Positions 18,691-27,799 of a DNA stretch of 64,000 bases are shown here, piece after piece. The translations under genes and the position numbers were made by a program. Below the pieces are notes generated by a model, which ran no database searches, was not told the DNA's origin, and saw nothing but the letters and a program-made list of their open reading frames with translations. Every line of letters begins with the position of its first letter. Within the stretch, counting starts at the first letter, position 1. The DNA comes from Pseudomonas paraglycinae (lineage in GTDB: Bacteria; Pseudomonadota; Gammaproteobacteria; Pseudomonadales; Pseudomonadaceae): contig NZ_BQHR01000016.1 of assembly GCF_021601625.1 (NCBI RefSeq), positions 1 through 64,000 on the forward strand, in the 5' to 3' direction.

Positions 18691-20868
18691 ATGTCACTGC
18701 ATCCGCAGTTTCTATTTGATCAAGGCCTCAAGGACATCGAGCACGGCGGCTTTTTCGCCGTGACCGATGCCAGTGGCGAGGTTGCGATTTCCAGCGACAA
18801 GCAGTTGCAGGATCAGGTCGCGGCGACGCTCTACCAGGCCGAGCACGGCGACGATGTCGAACTGCGTTTTGCCCATGACGGGCTGATGCGTTTGCATGAT
18901 GCTTCGAATGGCGGTTTCCACGAACTGGCCGACCGCTACTGGACGCCGCACGGCTCCGGACGTTGCCGCACGCTGGCGCTGCAACTGGACGCACTGGCGG
19001 CATTGATTGCCTATCAACGGAGGGTGCCGCAGGACGCAGCAAACAATGCCGCGATCCACGGCCTGCTGGAAAAGGTCGAAGCGCTCTACGCCCGTTCCAC
19101 GCTCGCCGGTCTGTACAGCAGCGACTGGTCGACGCCGCTGGAGCTCGCGACCTCGATCGATCTCGACATCAGCGCCACGGCCTTGCTGGCGCGTATCGAC
19201 AATCAGCCGTTGGGTCTCGGCTTGGTCGGGCACTTGCAGATTCATGCAGAAAACCTGATCGGCCGGGTGGCCGGCAGCGACAGCCAATCCTGTGTCGATG
19301 TGGCGCTGACCCGTTGCGGTGTGCGGGCTCAGGTAAGCCTGGTGCTGGCGCAACTGGCTGATACGCGGGACGACAATGCGCTGTCGAATCTGGCCCGTTC
19401 GTTCCTGCTGCAAACCCTGGCGCTGTTCCGCGATCCGGCGTACGGCGGGTATTGGGATCGGGTCGGGATCAACGGCAAAGTGCGTTGCGACTGGCACACT
19501 TCGTACAAACATCACGAGTCGCCATTTCCGATCAAGACTGCCTACGACGTGGCGTTGCTGTTGCAGGCGATTCAAGCCTTGCCGTCCGGCGCGAGCGAAG
19601 CCGACCGGGCTTCGGTGACGGCAGCGTTGCTGGAGTTTCACGACGCCCGCAATGGCGGGCTGTTCATGGGCAAGGGCTATTTCTGGTCGACGCCGGATGA
19701 CCCGACCGTGCCATTCATTCGGCAGTTCTGGGCGCCGCCGCGTCAGCCGGGGATCTTCAGCATCGGCAACCTGACGTACCTGCCGTTGCACCTGAAAAGC
19801 CTGAAAACCCAGCTCGCCGCCGCCCACGCCTTGCAGTCCATCGAACCGGCCGCTGCCGTCACTCATCATGACGATGCGGCGTTGGTAAACCGTGAGCTGC
19901 AAGTGATCGATGGCGGTGGTGATGTGCAGCGCATTCATCCGAATGGCGTGCCGACCATCAATGTCGATCTGCAGCGTTATCTGGCTTGGCTGGCCAAGGC
20001 TCGGGCATCGAATGAAACGCCTTACGGGCTGACTGCCGAAACCGCGCCACTGGGGTTCCGTGCCGACAAGACCTGGCAGGTATTCTCCGGGTTGCACGTG
20101 ATCTCGGACTTGCATGCGCTGGGTCTGCAAATCGAAAACAAGGCCAGCCTGATCGATTGCATCAGGGCTTCACAAAACACCGACGGTGGATTTGCCGAGC
20201 AACCGGGGCATCTGAGCGATGTGTTCGCGACCTACTGCGCGGTGCTGTCGCTGCGAGTGCTGGGCGCGTTGCCGAACGATATCGGCGGTTGCGTGCGTTA
20301 CCTGCAAGCGTGTCAGAACCCCGATGGCGGGTTCGGCGATGTGCCGGGTTTCGGCTCCGACATCTGGCACACCAACCTGGCGGTGCTGTCGCTGCATGCC
20401 CTTGAAGCCAAGGCGCCGGACGAGCAGGGTGTGATGGCGTTTGCCTTGCGCTGCCGCTCGGTCGATGGCGGTTTCGCCAACAAGCCGGGTTACCCGCCGG
20501 ATGCGTTTTCGGTGTACCGCGTGGTGTCGACGCTATTCATTCTCAACCGACGCATCGTCGATGCCGAACAGACCATCGCCTGGCTGCAAAAGCTGCAACT
20601 GGCCAACGGCTCGTTCCACTACCGGCCGGGCAAAGCGGTCAGCCTGGTGGGCACTTACATGGCCATCGCGGCGATGTATCTGCTCGACGCGCAGCCGACG
20701 TATTTGCAGGAATCGAAAGACTGGATCGCTGCCCATCAGAAGCAGGACGGTGGTTTCGGCCCGCTCAACGCAACCTCGGCAACCACTGACGAAAGCTTCG
20801 TCTGCATCCAGACACTGCTGATTCTCGAACAAGGGCTGTCGCCATACTGGGTTGCGTTGTTGAACTGA
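18691..20868 (+). CDS. large alpha/alpha-toroid protein with prenyltransferase/squalene-cyclase-type repeats
   Basis: A 725-residue protein. The C-terminal third (from about residue 480) contains at least five repeats of the QxxDGGF type, as in QNTDGGFAEQPG, QNPDGGFGDVPG, RSVDGGFANKPG and QKQDGGFGP, each followed by a helix ending in a hydrophobic LSL/LLL pattern. These are the helical-hairpin repeats of protein prenyltransferase beta subunits and terpene cyclases. The N-terminal part (about 1-400) also looks like an alpha/alpha barrel, with HDASNGGFHELADRYW and DPAYGGYWDRVG. I see neither the DxDD motif of squalene-hopene cyclase nor a clear Asp-Cys-His zinc set, so catalysis is uncertain. 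A role on a lipid or isoprenoid carrier is possible. Confidence 0.6.
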   Translation: MSLHPQFLFDQGLKDIEHGGFFAVTDASGEVAISSDKQLQDQVAATLYQAEHGDDVELRFAHDGLMRLHDASNGGFHELADRYWTPHGSGRCRTLALQLDALAALIAYQRRVPQDAANNAAIHGLLEKVEALYARSTLAGLYSSDWSTPLELATSIDLDISATALLARIDNQPLGLGLVGHLQIHAENLIGRVAGSDSQSCVDVALTRCGVRAQVSLVLAQLADTRDDNALSNLARSFLLQTLALFRDPAYGGYWDRVGINGKVRCDWHTSYKHHESPFPIKTAYDVALLLQAIQALPSGASEADRASVTAALLEFHDARNGGLFMGKGYFWSTPDDPTVPFIRQFWAPPRQPGIFSIGNLTYLPLHLKSLKTQLAAAHALQSIEPAAAVTHHDDAALVNRELQVIDGGGDVQRIHPNGVPTINVDLQRYLAWLAKARASNETPYGLTAETAPLGFRADKTWQVFSGLHVISDLHALGLQIENKASLIDCIRASQNTDGGFAEQPGHLSDVFATYCAVLSLRVLGALPNDIGGCVRYLQACQNPDGGFGDVPGFGSDIWHTNLAVLSLHALEAKAPDEQGVMAFALRCRSVDGGFANKPGYPPDAFSVYRVVSTLFILNRRIVDAEQTIAWLQKLQLANGSFHYRPGKAVSLVGTYMAIAAMYLLDAQPTYLQESKDWIAAHQKQDGGFGPLNATSATTDESFVCIQTLLILEQGLSPYWVALLN

Positions 20869-20922
20869 CCCGCACACAGCATCGAAGGACGTTAAGTCAT
20901 CATTTTGCCAGGGGAGGCGCTG

Positions 20923-22005
20923 ATGAAAATTTTAGTGACAGGGGGCGCGGGCTTCATTGGCTCGGCCGTGGTGCGGTTTCTGATTGAAGAGACCGAATGT
21001 GAAGTGATCAACGTCGACAAACTGACCTACGCCGGCAACCTTGAATCGCTGGCCGATGTGTCCGATTCGCCGCGTTACCGTTTCTGCCAGGTCGACATCT
21101 GCGACAAGCCGGCGCTGGACGAACTGTTCGCGCGCCTGCAACCGGATGCGGTGATGCACCTGGCCGCCGAGTCCCACGTGGACCGCTCGATCGATGGCCC
21201 GCAAGCCTTCATCGAAACCAACATCGTCGGCACCTACACGATGCTCGAAGCGGCGCGTGGTTACTGGAACCGACTGGACGCGGCGCGTCAGGCGGCGTTC
21301 CGTTTCCATCACATTTCCACCGATGAAGTGTACGGCGACCTGGAACCCGAAGATCCGGCATTTACCGAGCGCACGCCGTATGCGCCGAGTTCGCCGTACT
21401 CGGCAACCAAGGCCGGTTCCGATCATCTGGTTCGCGCCTGGCATCGCACCTTTGGCCTGCCGGTGGTCATGAGTAACTGCTCGAACAATTACGGGCCGTA
21501 TCACTTCCCGGAAAAACTGATTCCTCACGTCATCCTCAATGCGCTGCAAGGCAAGCTGCTGCCGGTGTATGGCGATGGCGCGCAGATTCGCGACTGGCTG
21601 TTCGTCGAAGATCACGCCCGCGCACTGTATGCGGTGGTTACGCGCGGTGAGGTCGGGCAGACCTACAACATCGGCGGCCACAACGAGAAGACCAACCTGG
21701 AAGTGGTGCACACCCTGTGCGATCTGCTCGAAGCACGCGGTGCGGAAAAACCGGCGGGCGTCGCGCACTTCCGCGACCTGATCACCTTCGTCAAGGATCG
21801 TCCGGGCCACGACAAACGCTACGCCGTCGATGCCGGAAAAATTCACGCGACGCTGGGCTGGACGCCGCAGGAAACCTTCGAAAGCGGCATGCAGAAAACC
21901 GTCGACTGGTATCTGGATAACCGCGCCTGGTGGGTGCGGGTGATGTCCGGTGCCTACGCGCTGGAGCGCCTCGGCGAGCAAAGCGACAAAGCCCTTGTGG
22001 CCTGA
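20923..22005 (+). CDS. rmlB: dTDP-glucose 4,6-dehydratase
   Basis: A 360-residue extended short-chain dehydrogenase making dTDP-4-keto-6-deoxyglucose from dTDP-glucose. Signatures: Rossmann motif [13 protein letters not shown], the [13 protein letters not shown] loop, the catalytic STDEVYGDL motif and [13 protein letters not shown] with Tyr and Lys, and the [18 protein letters not shown] block. The ATG at 20923 follows GGGGAGG by 6 bases. It is the fourth gene of the operon, followed by rmlA after 42 bases. No rmlC or rmlD is in the window, so the route need not lead to L-rhamnose. Confidence 0.95.
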   Translation: MKILVTGGAGFIGSAVVRFLIEETECEVINVDKLTYAGNLESLADVSDSPRYRFCQVDICDKPALDELFARLQPDAVMHLAAESHVDRSIDGPQAFIETNIVGTYTMLEAARGYWNRLDAARQAAFRFHHISTDEVYGDLEPEDPAFTERTPYAPSSPYSATKAGSDHLVRAWHRTFGLPVVMSNCSNNYGPYHFPEKLIPHVILNALQGKLLPVYGDGAQIRDWLFVEDHARALYAVVTRGEVGQTYNIGGHNEKTNLEVVHTLCDLLEARGAEKPAGVAHFRDLITFVKDRPGHDKRYAVDAGKIHATLGWTPQETFESGMQKTVDWYLDNRAWWVRVMSGAYALERLGEQSDKALVA

Positions 22006-22047
22006 ACGTTCAGTCATTCAAATCTCACTGCTTGAAAGGAAAAAAGC

Positions 22048-22971
22048 ATGGCCAAGTACAAAGGAATTCTGCTGGCGGGCGGCGCCGGTTCGCGTCTGCA
22101 CCCGATCACCCTGGGCGTCTCGAAACAGTCGCTGCCGGTGTATGACAAACCGATGATCTATTACCCGCTGTCGGTGCTGATGCTGGCGGAAATCCGCGAG
22201 ATCCTGATCATCTCCACCCCGGAAGATCTGCCGGGTTTCCAGCGCATGCTCGGCGACGGCAGTCAGTTGGGCCTGAGCTTGAGTTACGCGGTGCAACCGA
22301 GTCCGGACGGCCTCGCTCAGGCGTTCATCATCGGTCGTGAATTCGTCGGTGAAGACAACGTCTGCCTGGTGCTCGGTGACAACATTTTCTACGGCGCCGG
22401 CTTCGGTGAAACCCTGCTGCAAGCGGCGGCGCGTGATGAAGGCGCGACAGTGTTCGGCTATTACGTGGCCGATCCCGAGCGCTTTGGCGTGGTGGAATTC
22501 GATGCTGCCGGCAAGGCCTTGAGCATCTGCGAAAAACCGAGCGATCCAAAGTCCAACTACGCCGTCACCGGCCTGTATTTCTACGACAACGAAGTGCTGC
22601 AGATTGCCGCCGACATCAAGCCGTCGCCGCGCGGCGAGCTGGAGATCACCGACGTCAACAACGTCTACCTGCAACGCGGCAAATTGAATGTGTCGGTGAT
22701 GGGCCGTGGCATGGCCTGGCTCGACACCGGCACTCACGACGCGTTGATGGAAGCGGGCAATTTCGTCCAGGCCATCGAGAAACGCCAGGGCCTGAAAATC
22801 GCCTGCCTCGAAGAGATCGCCTACCACAAGGGCTGGATCGACGACGCGCAATTGCTGGTGCATGCGGGCAGCATGAGCAAGACCGGTTACGGTCAGTACC
22901 TGGCGCGTTTGATCCACGATGATGTGGTGGTGGCGATGGATGCGCAGCGCCCGTTGAAAGGCGCTGCCTGA
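22048..22971 (+). CDS. rmlA: glucose-1-phosphate thymidylyltransferase
   Basis: A 307-residue nucleotidyltransferase joining dTTP and glucose-1-phosphate to dTDP-glucose. The N-terminal [21 protein letters not shown] signature, [21 protein letters not shown] and the sugar-binding ITDVNNVYL are all typical. AAAGGAA precedes the ATG. It is the last gene of the operon; a palindromic REP-like hairpin follows within six bases and may end transcription. With RmlB it supplies a 4-keto-6-deoxy sugar nucleotide. Confidence 0.95.
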   Translation: MAKYKGILLAGGAGSRLHPITLGVSKQSLPVYDKPMIYYPLSVLMLAEIREILIISTPEDLPGFQRMLGDGSQLGLSLSYAVQPSPDGLAQAFIIGREFVGEDNVCLVLGDNIFYGAGFGETLLQAAARDEGATVFGYYVADPERFGVVEFDAAGKALSICEKPSDPKSNYAVTGLYFYDNEVLQIAADIKPSPRGELEITDVNNVYLQRGKLNVSVMGRGMAWLDTGTHDALMEAGNFVQAIEKRQGLKIACLEEIAYHKGWIDDAQLLVHAGSMSKTGYGQYLARLIHDDVVVAMDAQRPLKGAA

Positions 22972-22976
22972 TCAAG

Positions 22977-23004
22977 TGTGGGAGCGAGCCTGCTCGCTCC
23001 CACA
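22977..23004. repeat. REP-type palindrome
   Basis: A 13-bp perfect inverted repeat (TGTGGGAGCGAGC, CT, then its complement) lies between convergent rmlA and the luciferase-like gene. Sequences of this kind are the common intergenic REP elements of fluorescent pseudomonads. It may also act as a bidirectional mRNA 3' end, though no T tract follows. Confidence 0.8.
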
Positions 23005-23007
23005 GGG

Positions 23008-24144
23008 TCAGTGGCCGGTCACGCTGTCGAGTTCGGCAGCTTTGACCGTAGCGCGTGGATCGGCCGACGGAATTTGCAAACGGGCCAGGCGATTGGCGTG
23101 GGTCGGCGCTTCGGCCGCCAGCGGCGAGCGGCGTTTGCGGGTTTCTTCACGCAGCACCGGCAAGACTTCCTTGCCGAACATGTCGAGTTGTTCCAGCACG
23201 GTCTTCAGCGGAATGCCGCCATGGTCGAACAGGAACAGCTGGCGCTGATAGTCGCCGAAGTACTCGCGGAAGGTCAGGGTCTTGTCGATGATTTCCTGGG
23301 GGCTGCCAACCGCCAGCGGGGTCATCTCCATGAACTCTTCCAAGGATGGACCGTGGCCATACACCGGGGCGTTGTCGAAGTAGGGGCGGAATTCACGGCG
23401 TGCATCCTGCGAGTTGCGACGCATGAAAATATGCCCGCCGAGACCGACGATCGCCTGCTCCGGCGTGCCGTGACCGTAATGGGCAAACCGCGCGCGGTAG
23501 AACTCGACCAGCGCCATGAAATGCTCACGGGGCCAGAGGATGTGGCTGGCGAAAAAACCGTCGCCGTAATACGCGGCCTGCTCGGCGATTTCCGGGGTGC
23601 GGATCGAGCCGTGCCAGACGAAGGGCGGCAGGTCATCGAGGGGCCTCGGGATCGAGGTGAAGTTTTTCAGCGGAGTGCGAAAGCGTCCACTCCAGTTGAG
23701 GTCTTCTTCGCGCCAGAGCCGGTGCAGCAGGCGATAGTTTTCCATCGCCAGTGGCAGACCGTCGGCGATGCTCTTGCCGAACCAGGGATAGACCGGCGCG
23801 GTGTTGCCCCGGCCGAGCATCAGGTCCATACGGCCGCCGCAGAGGTTTTGCAGCAGCGAATATTCTTCGGCCAGACGCACCGGATCGTTGGTGCTGATCA
23901 GGGTGGTAGACGTCGAGAGAATGATGCGTTGGGTCTTGGCTGCGATGTAGGCCAGCAGCGTGGTGGGAGAGGAGGTGATGAACGGGGGATTGTGGTGCTC
24001 GCCGGTGGCGAACACGTCCAGCCCGATGTCTTCGGCCTTCTGCGCAATTTGCAGGGTGGCCTGGATGCGCTCGGATTCGCTGGGGGTACGGGCGTTGGTA
24101 GGGTCTTGTGTGACGTCGCCAACGGTGTAGATCCCGAATTGCAT
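23008..24144 (-). CDS. luciferase-like flavin-dependent monooxygenase
   Basis: A 378-residue bacterial-luciferase-fold oxidoreductase (TIM barrel using reduced FMN). Typical regions: FGIYTVGD at the N-terminus, AEDIGLDVFATGEHH, LSTSTTLISTNDPVRLAEEYSLLQNLCGGRMDLMLGRG and the later VGSPQEIIDKT. It would oxygenate a substrate with FMNH2 from a separate reductase; the flavin reductase at 33844-34353 is a candidate partner because both promoters carry the same operator. AAGGAGG precedes the ATG. It is divergent from the dehydrogenase at 24300 and shares its promoter region. Substrate unknown. Confidence 0.85.
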   Translation of the reverse strand: MQFGIYTVGDVTQDPTNARTPSESERIQATLQIAQKAEDIGLDVFATGEHHNPPFITSSPTTLLAYIAAKTQRIILSTSTTLISTNDPVRLAEEYSLLQNLCGGRMDLMLGRGNTAPVYPWFGKSIADGLPLAMENYRLLHRLWREEDLNWSGRFRTPLKNFTSIPRPLDDLPPFVWHGSIRTPEIAEQAAYYGDGFFASHILWPREHFMALVEFYRARFAHYGHGTPEQAIVGLGGHIFMRRNSQDARREFRPYFDNAPVYGHGPSLEEFMEMTPLAVGSPQEIIDKTLTFREYFGDYQRQLFLFDHGGIPLKTVLEQLDMFGKEVLPVLREETRKRRSPLAAEAPTHANRLARLQIPSADPRATVKAAELDSVTGH

Positions 24145-24212
24145 AAAGCCTCCTTGCCTTGGGTAAAGGTGTGTTTGAAACCCTTGCCGCGAAGAATGAA
24201 TCGTCGCGGCAC

Positions 24213-24245
24213 TTGAAATGTACGCCTGTACACGTACAATCGCAA
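24213..24245. promoter_or_regulatory. divergent promoters with shared operator (site 1)
   Basis: The operator TGTACGCCTGTACACGTACA occupies 24219-24238. Rightward, TTGAAA (24213-24218), 16 bases and TACAAT (24235-24240) drive the dehydrogenase. Leftward, TTGCGA (24245-24240), 17 bases and TACATT (24222-24217) drive the luciferase-like gene. The dyad fills both spacers and overlaps both -10 boxes, a classic repressor position. Confidence 0.7.
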
Positions 24246-24299
24246 TTCTGCATCATCGTCTGAACGGCTTTGAACACCTCATCGAGAGAGGAACGCGAT

Positions 24300-25175
24300 A
24301 TGGAACTGGGATTTATCGGTCTGGGCACGATGGGCGCACCGATGGTGCTGAACCTGCTGAAAGCCGGGCATCGGGTCCGCGTGTGGAATCGTTCGTCGGC
24401 ACCGCTGGAAGCACTGGCCAAGGCCGGCGCCGAACCTGTCGAGACACCGGCGCTGGCGGCGAAGGCCGAGGTGCTGATTTCCATGCTCGGCGATGACACG
24501 GCAATCCGCTCGGTGTTCTTCGACGCCAAGGCGCTGGACGGTCTGCGGGCCGGCAGCGTGCACGTCAACATGTCCACGGTGTCCGTGTCGCTGGCCAGAG
24601 AACTGGCGACCGTGCATGAAGCACGCGGCGTCGGTTACGTGTCGGCACCGGTGCTGGGGCGGGTCGATGTGGCGGCTGCCGGCAATCTGAACATTCTCGC
24701 CTCCGGGCCCGCCGAAGCACTGGCCCGGGTGCAGCCGCTGTTCGATGTGCTGGGGCGCAAGACCTGGACGCTCGGCGACACGGCTGAAGTGGCTTGCGCC
24801 GCCAAACTGTCGGCCAATCTGATGATCGCCTCGGCAATCGAATCCATGGCCGAAGCCTCGACCCTGGCCGGCGGCTACGGTATCAGTCGCGAGGCGTTCA
24901 TCGAGATGATCACCTCGACCCTGTTCGCCATGCCGGTCTATCAGGGCTACGGCAAGCTGATGGTCGATGAGAAATTCGAGCCGGCCGGTTTCAAATTGTC
25001 GCTGGGTCTCAAGGATGTACGCCTGGCGCTGGAGGCCGGTGAAGCGGCCCAGGTGCCCCTGCCGTTTGCCAGCGTGTTGAGGGACAACCTGCTGGACGGC
25101 ATGGCCCATGGTCAGGCCGATCAGGACTGGGCCTCACTGTCGAAAGTCAGTGACCGGCGTGCCGGCGTGAAGTAA
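24300..25175 (+). CDS. NAD(P)-dependent beta-hydroxyacid dehydrogenase-like protein
   Basis: A 291-residue member of the 3-hydroxyisobutyrate dehydrogenase family: N-terminal GFIGLGTMGAPMVLNLLKAGH, the VHVNMSTVS loop, SAPVLGRVDVA in place of the usual xxPVSGGxxxA, and a C-terminal helical domain with KLSANLMIASAI holding the conserved lysine. The altered substrate loop suggests an acid other than 3-hydroxyisobutyrate, or an imine-reductase-like role. The ATG at 24300 follows AGAGAGGAA. It is divergent from the luciferase-like gene and likely co-regulated with it through the operator at 24219-24238. A hairpin with a TTCG loop follows. Confidence 0.8.
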   Translation: MELGFIGLGTMGAPMVLNLLKAGHRVRVWNRSSAPLEALAKAGAEPVETPALAAKAEVLISMLGDDTAIRSVFFDAKALDGLRAGSVHVNMSTVSVSLARELATVHEARGVGYVSAPVLGRVDVAAAGNLNILASGPAEALARVQPLFDVLGRKTWTLGDTAEVACAAKLSANLMIASAIESMAEASTLAGGYGISREAFIEMITSTLFAMPVYQGYGKLMVDEKFEPAGFKLSLGLKDVRLALEAGEAAQVPLPFASVLRDNLLDGMAHGQADQDWASLSKVSDRRAGVK

Positions 25176-25192
25176 TCAAAAGATTCAAGCAA

Positions 25193-25214
25193 CGTAACTT
25201 GTTCGCAAGTTACG
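25193..25214 (+). terminator. hairpin after the dehydrogenase gene
   Basis: CGTAACTTG, loop TTCG, CAAGTTACG is a perfect 9-bp stem with a stable tetraloop 17 bases after the stop. The following bases are only moderately T-rich, so termination may be partial. Confidence 0.55.
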
Positions 25215-25293
25215 TGGTCTCTTGCGCCTCGCGTTATTGTCGGACAGTAATTGCTCTTTTATTTGGGAAATGAAAGAAGTCTGATAATAGTGC

Positions 25294-25323
25294 TTGTCAA
25301 ATGTACGACTGTAGACGTACATT
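25294..25323 (+). promoter_or_regulatory. promoter with operator site 2
   Basis: TTGTCA (25294-25299), 18 bases and TACATT (25318-25323) form the promoter of the acyl-CoA-dehydrogenase-like gene. The operator at 25302-25321 differs from site 1 at only two of 20 positions and again overlaps the -10. Confidence 0.7.
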
Positions 25324-25405
25324 TTTATCGGGGTTAAACAACAATAAAAAGTTCTGTCTGTTTTTTCGTCTGCTGATCGTAAATAAATAATAGCTAGGAG
25401 CCGTT

Positions 25406-26563
25406 ATGAAAAATCTAATGCAATGGAACAGCCTTCCCTCCGAATCCAATGAATGGCTCGAGAAGGTGCGTGCACTGAATCCGCTGATTATTCAGCACCG
25501 CGATTACAGCGAGCAGACCAATGCGACGCACAAGGATGTGATGTCCCGATTCTTCAAGGAAGGTTTTGGCCGAACCTCGGTGTCCAAGGCGTTCGGCGGG
25601 TCCCAGGTCGATATCCAGACCACCTCGGCCCTGCTGCTGGAATTCGCCCGGTTTGACGCCTCGCTGTCCTGGCAGCTGGCGGTGCAAGTGGCGATGGGGC
25701 GCCTGTCGGACTACCTGCCGGAAGCCACTTCCGAAGCGATCTACAACCACTGCGACGGTTTCGTGATCGGCGCCATCCACTCCGGTGGCGAAGCGCTGCC
25801 GATGGGCGACGAGTACCTGCTGAGCGGCAAATGGGCGTTCGCCAGCGGCTCGGCCCACGCCGACTGGCTGGTCTGCACCGCCACAGTCAAGGGCACTGAA
25901 AACAACACCACTCCCGAAGTGCGGATGTTCTTCGTGCCCGCCAGCCAATGCACCATCCTGCCGACCTGGGACACCCTGGGCATGCGCGGCACCGGCAGCC
26001 ATCACTTCCAGTGCTCCAGCGTGATCGTCCACAAGTCTTTCTCGCTGGATGTCGAAACCCTCAAGCAATCCCCCGAAGCGCGCAGCTCCCGGGCCTACGC
26101 CACCGGTTACTACGAGTTCGGCACCCTGGCGGCGATGTCCACCGTACTGGGCGTGGCCCGCGCTGCGGTCGACCATTTCCGCAATGACCGCGCCGTGAAC
26201 ACCGATCCGGGTCTGGAAGGGGTGATCTTCGAGAAGACCGGTCGCGCCATCTCCTCGGTGCATACCGCACAACTGCTGCTGGAAGATGCTATCCATCAGG
26301 TGATCAACCGGGGTGAAACCATCGGCGAACCGGTCAGCGCCCGCGTCGGCCTGGCAGCCTCGGTGCTGACCGAGAACTCGGTCAATGCGGTCAACCAGAT
26401 CTACTCGATGGCCGGTTCCAAAGCCGTCTACAAGTCGCACTTCCTGGAGCGTTGCTTCCGCGATATCCACACCGGTTCGAAACACTTCACCCTTTCGCCT
26501 TTGAACTTGCACGGTATCGGCAAGTATTACCTGGATAAAACCAACGTACTGGCCGCGGCGTAA
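25406..26563 (+). CDS. acyl-CoA-dehydrogenase-fold flavin monooxygenase or dehydrogenase
   Basis: A 385-residue protein of the acyl-CoA dehydrogenase superfamily. N-terminal helices (about 1-120), a beta domain with LLSGKWAFASGSAHADWLV and DTLGMRGTGSHHFQ (about 135-210) and a C-terminal helical bundle are visible. The GKWAFASG and RGTGSHHF patterns resemble group D two-component monooxygenases (HsaA, DszC, HpaH type), which use reduced flavin from a partner reductase, rather than classical acyl-CoA dehydrogenases; I see no obvious catalytic glutamate region. An HpaC-like flavin reductase with the same operator lies at 33844-34353. The ATG follows TAGGAG. It may still be a dehydrogenase. Confidence 0.75.
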   Translation: MKNLMQWNSLPSESNEWLEKVRALNPLIIQHRDYSEQTNATHKDVMSRFFKEGFGRTSVSKAFGGSQVDIQTTSALLLEFARFDASLSWQLAVQVAMGRLSDYLPEATSEAIYNHCDGFVIGAIHSGGEALPMGDEYLLSGKWAFASGSAHADWLVCTATVKGTENNTTPEVRMFFVPASQCTILPTWDTLGMRGTGSHHFQCSSVIVHKSFSLDVETLKQSPEARSSRAYATGYYEFGTLAAMSTVLGVARAAVDHFRNDRAVNTDPGLEGVIFEKTGRAISSVHTAQLLLEDAIHQVINRGETIGEPVSARVGLAASVLTENSVNAVNQIYSMAGSKAVYKSHFLERCFRDIHTGSKHFTLSPLNLHGIGKYYLDKTNVLAAA

Positions 26564-26578
26564 CAACGGATAAATAAA

Positions 26579-26627
26579 GCGGGCGCGTTTACAAGTGAAA
26601 GTTCACAAGGATCGATAACGCGCCCGC
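26579..26627 (+). terminator. long stem with nested hairpin after the monooxygenase gene
   Basis: GCGGGCGCGTT and AACGCGCCCGC pair perfectly (11 bp) around a 27-base loop that itself contains GTGAA-AG-TTCAC. It separates the monooxygenase from the efflux operon; termination is likely but no long T run follows. Confidence 0.55.
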
Positions 26628-26698
26628 CTTAAGTTGCACCTTTATTTTCTTAAAACTCAAACTTTTGTGCTCGCAGCAAAGAGTCAAGGGAGTGCCAC

Positions 26699-27799
26699 AT
26701 GCTTGCTCGAAACATTATCAAGTCGCTGATCTTTATTATTCTTGTGGTGGTGTTGTCTGCTGCACTGGGCTGGCGTTTCTGGTCGCCGCCACCGGCGGCG
26801 GCCGAGCAACGGATTCCCAGCACCCGGGTCGGTCTGGCCGTGGTCAAGAAACAACCGTACACCTACTACCTCGAAGCCATCGGCAAACTCGAAGCCCAGC
26901 GTCAGGTGCTGGTGTCGGCTGAAGTCAGCGGCAAAGTGGTGGACATCGATTTCGAGTCCGGCGATGAAGTGAAGGCGGGGCAAGTGCTGCTCAAGCTCAA
27001 CGATGCGCCGGAGCAAGGCGAACTGGTTCGCCTGAAAGGCGAGTACGAATCGGCCAAGGCCCAGTTCGCCCGGGTCCAGGAACTGGCCAAGACCGGCGCC
27101 GAAAGCCGTCGCGCCTTCGACAGTGCCCGCGCTCAATACGACGCGGCCAAAGGCGACATGGAGCGCATGCAGGCGCAGATCGCTCAACGGCATATCCGCG
27201 CGCCGTTCGCCGGCACCCTCGGCATTCGCCAGGCGCACCTGGGCCAATACCTGCAGGCCGGCAGCGCGGTGGCAACCCTGACCGATCCGGGCGTGCTGCG
27301 CGTCAACTTCACCCTCGCCGAGCGCGATGGCTCGCAAGTGCAACTGGGCCAGACCGTGCAGGCCAAGGTCGATGCCTGGGGTGATGTGACCTTCGCCGGC
27401 AAGATCGTCGCGGTCGATCCGCAGATCAACCAGTCCCACACCATCAACGTGCAAGCGGTCATTACCGACACGCAAAAACGCCTGCGTCCCGGCATGTACG
27501 CACGGGTCTCGGTGACCCTGCCGCAGACCGCCGAGCTGCTGATTCCGGAAACCGCGATCACCTACAACGCCTACGGCGAAAGCGTGTTTTCGGTCTACAC
27601 CGACGAGGCCGGCGTGCAGAAGGTCAAGCGTGAAAGCATCAAGGTCGGCGAGCGCCGCGATGGCTGGGCGGTGGTCGACAAGGGCCTGACCGAAGGCGTG
27701 CAAGTGGTGACGTCCGGTCAGCTCAAGCTCCACGACGGCGTGGCGGTGGAAGGCGTGCCGGACACGATTGCTCTTAAACTCAGTGGGCTGGAAAAATGA
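26699..27799 (+). CDS. RND efflux periplasmic adaptor (membrane fusion protein)
   Basis: A 366-residue adaptor protein: N-terminal membrane anchor (about 8-25), barrel-sandwich halves (LEAQRQVLVSAEVSGKVV and the later HIRAPFAGTLGIRQAHLGQYLQAG), an alpha-helical hairpin between them (about 100-165) and beta-barrel and membrane-proximal domains (RLRPGMYARVSVTLPQ). It links the inner-membrane pump to the outer-membrane channel. AAGGGAG precedes the ATG at 26699. It overlaps the pump gene as ATGA. Its place beside the monooxygenase suggests export of a product or toxic substrate. Confidence 0.92.
   Translation: MLARNIIKSLIFIILVVVLSAALGWRFWSPPPAAAEQRIPSTRVGLAVVKKQPYTYYLEAIGKLEAQRQVLVSAEVSGKVVDIDFESGDEVKAGQVLLKLNDAPEQGELVRLKGEYESAKAQFARVQELAKTGAESRRAFDSARAQYDAAKGDMERMQAQIAQRHIRAPFAGTLGIRQAHLGQYLQAGSAVATLTDPGVLRVNFTLAERDGSQVQLGQTVQAKVDAWGDVTFAGKIVAVDPQINQSHTINVQAVITDTQKRLRPGMYARVSVTLPQTAELLIPETAITYNAYGESVFSVYTDEAGVQKVKRESIKVGERRDGWAVVDKGLTEGVQVVTSGQLKLHDGVAVEGVPDTIALKLSGLEK

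Noticed and set aside
22977-23004. Possible start of a transposon-like end or attachment site
   Set aside because: A palindrome of this sequence is a usual intergenic REP-type element in this genus and no transposase lies nearby.
23008-25175. Luciferase-like and dehydrogenase genes as part of the rml operon
   Set aside because: The first is convergent with rmlA across a REP palindrome and the second has its own promoter.
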